Assembly: GCA_934875375.1 (NCBI GenBank) | Contig: CAKXHL010000017.1 | Location: 1 to 51,551 of the forward strand | Source of the DNA: an uncultured bacterium | Lineage (GTDB): Bacteria > Bacillota > Clostridia > Oscillospirales > Ruminococcaceae | Direction of reading: 5' to 3' | Length of the DNA: 51,551 bases | In this document: positions 50,781-51,551 of the stretch, piece after piece | Position numbering within the stretch: position 1 is the stretch's first letter | Layout of the letters: every line of letters starts with the position of its first letter | Translations under genes and position numbers: made by a program | The notes under the pieces: generated by a model | What the model was told of the DNA's origin: nothing | The model's input: only the letters and a program-made list of their open reading frames with translations | Databases searched by the model: none

Positions 50781-50857
50781 GTCTCTGTAGCTCAGCAGGA
50801 TAGAGCGTTCGCCTCCTAAGCGAAAGGCCGTGGGTTCGAATCCCGCCAGGGACGCCA
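50781..50857 (+). tRNA. tRNA-Arg (anticodon CCU)
   Basis: Acceptor GTCTCTG/CAGGGAC (one wobble), D-arm GCTCAGCAGGATAGAGC, anticodon stem TTCGC/GCGAA with loop CTCCTAA (anticodon CCT), T-arm GTGGGTTCGAATCCCGC, and an encoded CCA. tRNA-Arg genes of this type are frequent targets of integrases, and one is encoded 350 bases away. Confidence 0.95.
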
Positions 50858-50865
50858 GCAAACAC

Positions 50866-50903
50866 GCCGAAAACCTTTGATTTATCAGGGTTTTCGGCTT
50901 TTC
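50866..50903 (+). terminator. Terminator of tRNA-Arg
   Basis: GCCGAAAACC and GGTTTTCGGC pair perfectly around a 13-base loop, then TTTTC. Confidence 0.85.
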
Positions 50904-50945
50904 TTATTTCTGCGGCTTTTGTGGCTTTTTTGCAAAAAACCTTGG

Positions 50946-51119
50946 TTTGCTAACATTTGCTAACGAGATTTGGCCTTTTGCTAAGAAAGGCGGTAAGTCA
51001 GAGGTTCGATTTTTACCAAAGGAACTTGCAAACATTTGTTAGCAGAAATTAGAGGAAGTTGCAAACAAAATCGCGAATTTGCTAACATCGCTCAAAAATG
51101 CTTTCAGAACCTTGCTAAC
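50946..51119. repeat. TTTGCTAAC repeats beside the integrase end
   Basis: TTTGCTAAC occurs at 50946-50954, 50956-50964 and 51078-51086, TTGCTAAC at 51112-51119, a near copy (TTTGCTAAG) at 50977-50985, and an inverted GTTAGCA at 51038-51044. They lie between tRNA-Arg and the integrase and may be arm-type integrase binding sites. Confidence 0.55.
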
Positions 51120-51157
51120 AAAAAAAGTGTTTGGTCACTGTGCAAAGTGGTTCAAAC

Positions 51158-51184
51158 GAAGAAAACCTCTCACAAAGTGAGAGG
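51158..51184 (-). terminator. Terminator of the integrase gene
   Basis: Minus strand: CCTCTCAC-TTT-GTGAGAGG followed by TTTTCTTC, 22 bases after the integrase stop. Confidence 0.8.
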
Positions 51185-51205
51185 CGTTCTTCTGAGGGAG
51201 GGACT

Positions 51206-51551
51206 TTATAAAGCTTTTGCCAGCTGCTTGAGCAGTGCGGCAGTTTCGGGATTTTTAAGCAGTTCCAGTATCTTCGCTGCATCACTTTCATCACTTTCAG
51301 TGACGGCAGTATCCGCAGTTTTAGGCTCTGTATCTTCAACAGGGTCAGGAGTCTTGGATGAGTAAAATGCTTCCTCCAATCGCTGAGCGTTTATGCAGCG
51401 ATCCTCGTCGATGATGTGAGAGTAGACATCTGCAACCATTTTTACCTGAGCATGACCAGAGTCGCCCTGGACGGATTTCATATCGCCACCATTGAGTTTC
51501 AGCTTGTAGGTGATACTGGAGTGACGGAGAGAATGGAATACAACATGAGGC
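51206..51551 (-). CDS. Tyrosine recombinase/integrase, C-terminal part (runs off the window)
   Basis: Site-specific recombinase of an integrated element. The visible 115 codons start inside the catalytic domain: HSLRHSSITYKLKLN carries the His and Arg of the active site, GDSGHAQVKMVADVYSHI the next His and the nucleophilic Tyr. An acidic tail and a short Leu- and Ala-rich helix (NPETAALLKQLAKAL) end it. The N-terminal domains lie right of the window. It points toward tRNA-Arg(CCU), the likely attachment site, so the element should extend to the right. Confidence 0.9.
   Translation of the reverse strand, partial: PHVVFHSLRHSSITYKLKLNGGDMKSVQGDSGHAQVKMVADVYSHIIDEDRCINAQRLEEAFYSSKTPDPVEDTEPKTADTAVTESDESDAAKILELLKNPETAALLKQLAKAL

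Noticed and set aside
50941..51120. TTTGCTAAC copies as a CRISPR array
   Set aside because: The repeats are only nine bases, irregularly spaced and partly inverted.

Overview
The window is a chromosomal replication-origin region from a Gram-positive anaerobe, most likely a member of the Clostridia (Oscillospirales/Ruminococcaceae type). Reasons: the gene order jag-yidC-yidD-rnpA-rpmH / oriC / dnaA-dnaN-S4 protein-recF-remB-gyrB-gyrA; strong AGGAGG-type ribosome binding sites and consensus sigma-A promoters; a T-box leader and a lysine riboswitch; and the acetylase (DapH) branch of lysine synthesis. The genus cannot be read from the sequence.

Layout. 1-3300: a truncated membrane-protein end, then the leftward operon rpmH-rnpA-yidD-yidC-jag. 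3300-5352: the origin, with paired DnaA boxes beside the dnaA promoter and a pyrimidine-rich dnaA-dnaN gap. 5353-13405: rightward replication genes dnaN, S4 protein, recF, remB, gyrB, a YcxB-like membrane protein and gyrA. 13480-20741: an M14 peptidase (leftward), then Nudix hydrolase, NusG-II protein, a MinD/ParA-like ATPase, mgsA, and a T-box controlled hisS-orf-aspS unit. 20752-23284: a MATE exporter behind an attenuator-like leader, flanked by two small membrane proteins.

23407-29600 is the lysine/diaminopimelate block. A leftward dapL-patA pair stands back to back with a rightward lysine-riboswitch unit dapF-dapA-dapB-dapH. Together they supply DapA, DapB, DapH, PatA, DapL and DapF, the steps from aspartate semialdehyde to meso-diaminopimelate, but dapA carries a one-base frameshift in this sequence. 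29601-30673 is a scar of a mobilisable element with relaxase and accessory-gene relics. A tRNA-Leu(UAG) follows.

31000-42352 is almost all leftward: a methionine gamma-lyase-like PLP protein, a GNAT acetyltransferase with two tandem M42 peptidases, murD, a PAP2 phosphatase, a sortase B with a lipoprotein signal, cardiolipin synthase, and ilvB-ilvN. Around 42800 two promoters face away from each other and share one -35 element. One drives an orphan cobalamin/iron-type binding lipoprotein; the other drives a short decayed or overlapping reading frame. A second MATE exporter and an MFS transporter follow.

47411-50615 holds three consecutive paralogous PfkB kinases of the fructoselysine-6-kinase type, without the transporter or deglycase expected beside them. 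The right edge has a degenerate tRNA-Arg-like half with an inverted repeat, an intact tRNA-Arg(CCU), a set of TTTGCTAAC repeats and the C-terminal end of a tyrosine integrase. The window therefore probably stops just inside an integrated element. I see no CRISPR array and no complete insertion sequence. The less usual items are the hisS/aspS T-box with overlapping Asp and His codons, the triplicated kinases, the shared-(-35) divergent promoters, the lipoprotein sortase and the MATE leader.
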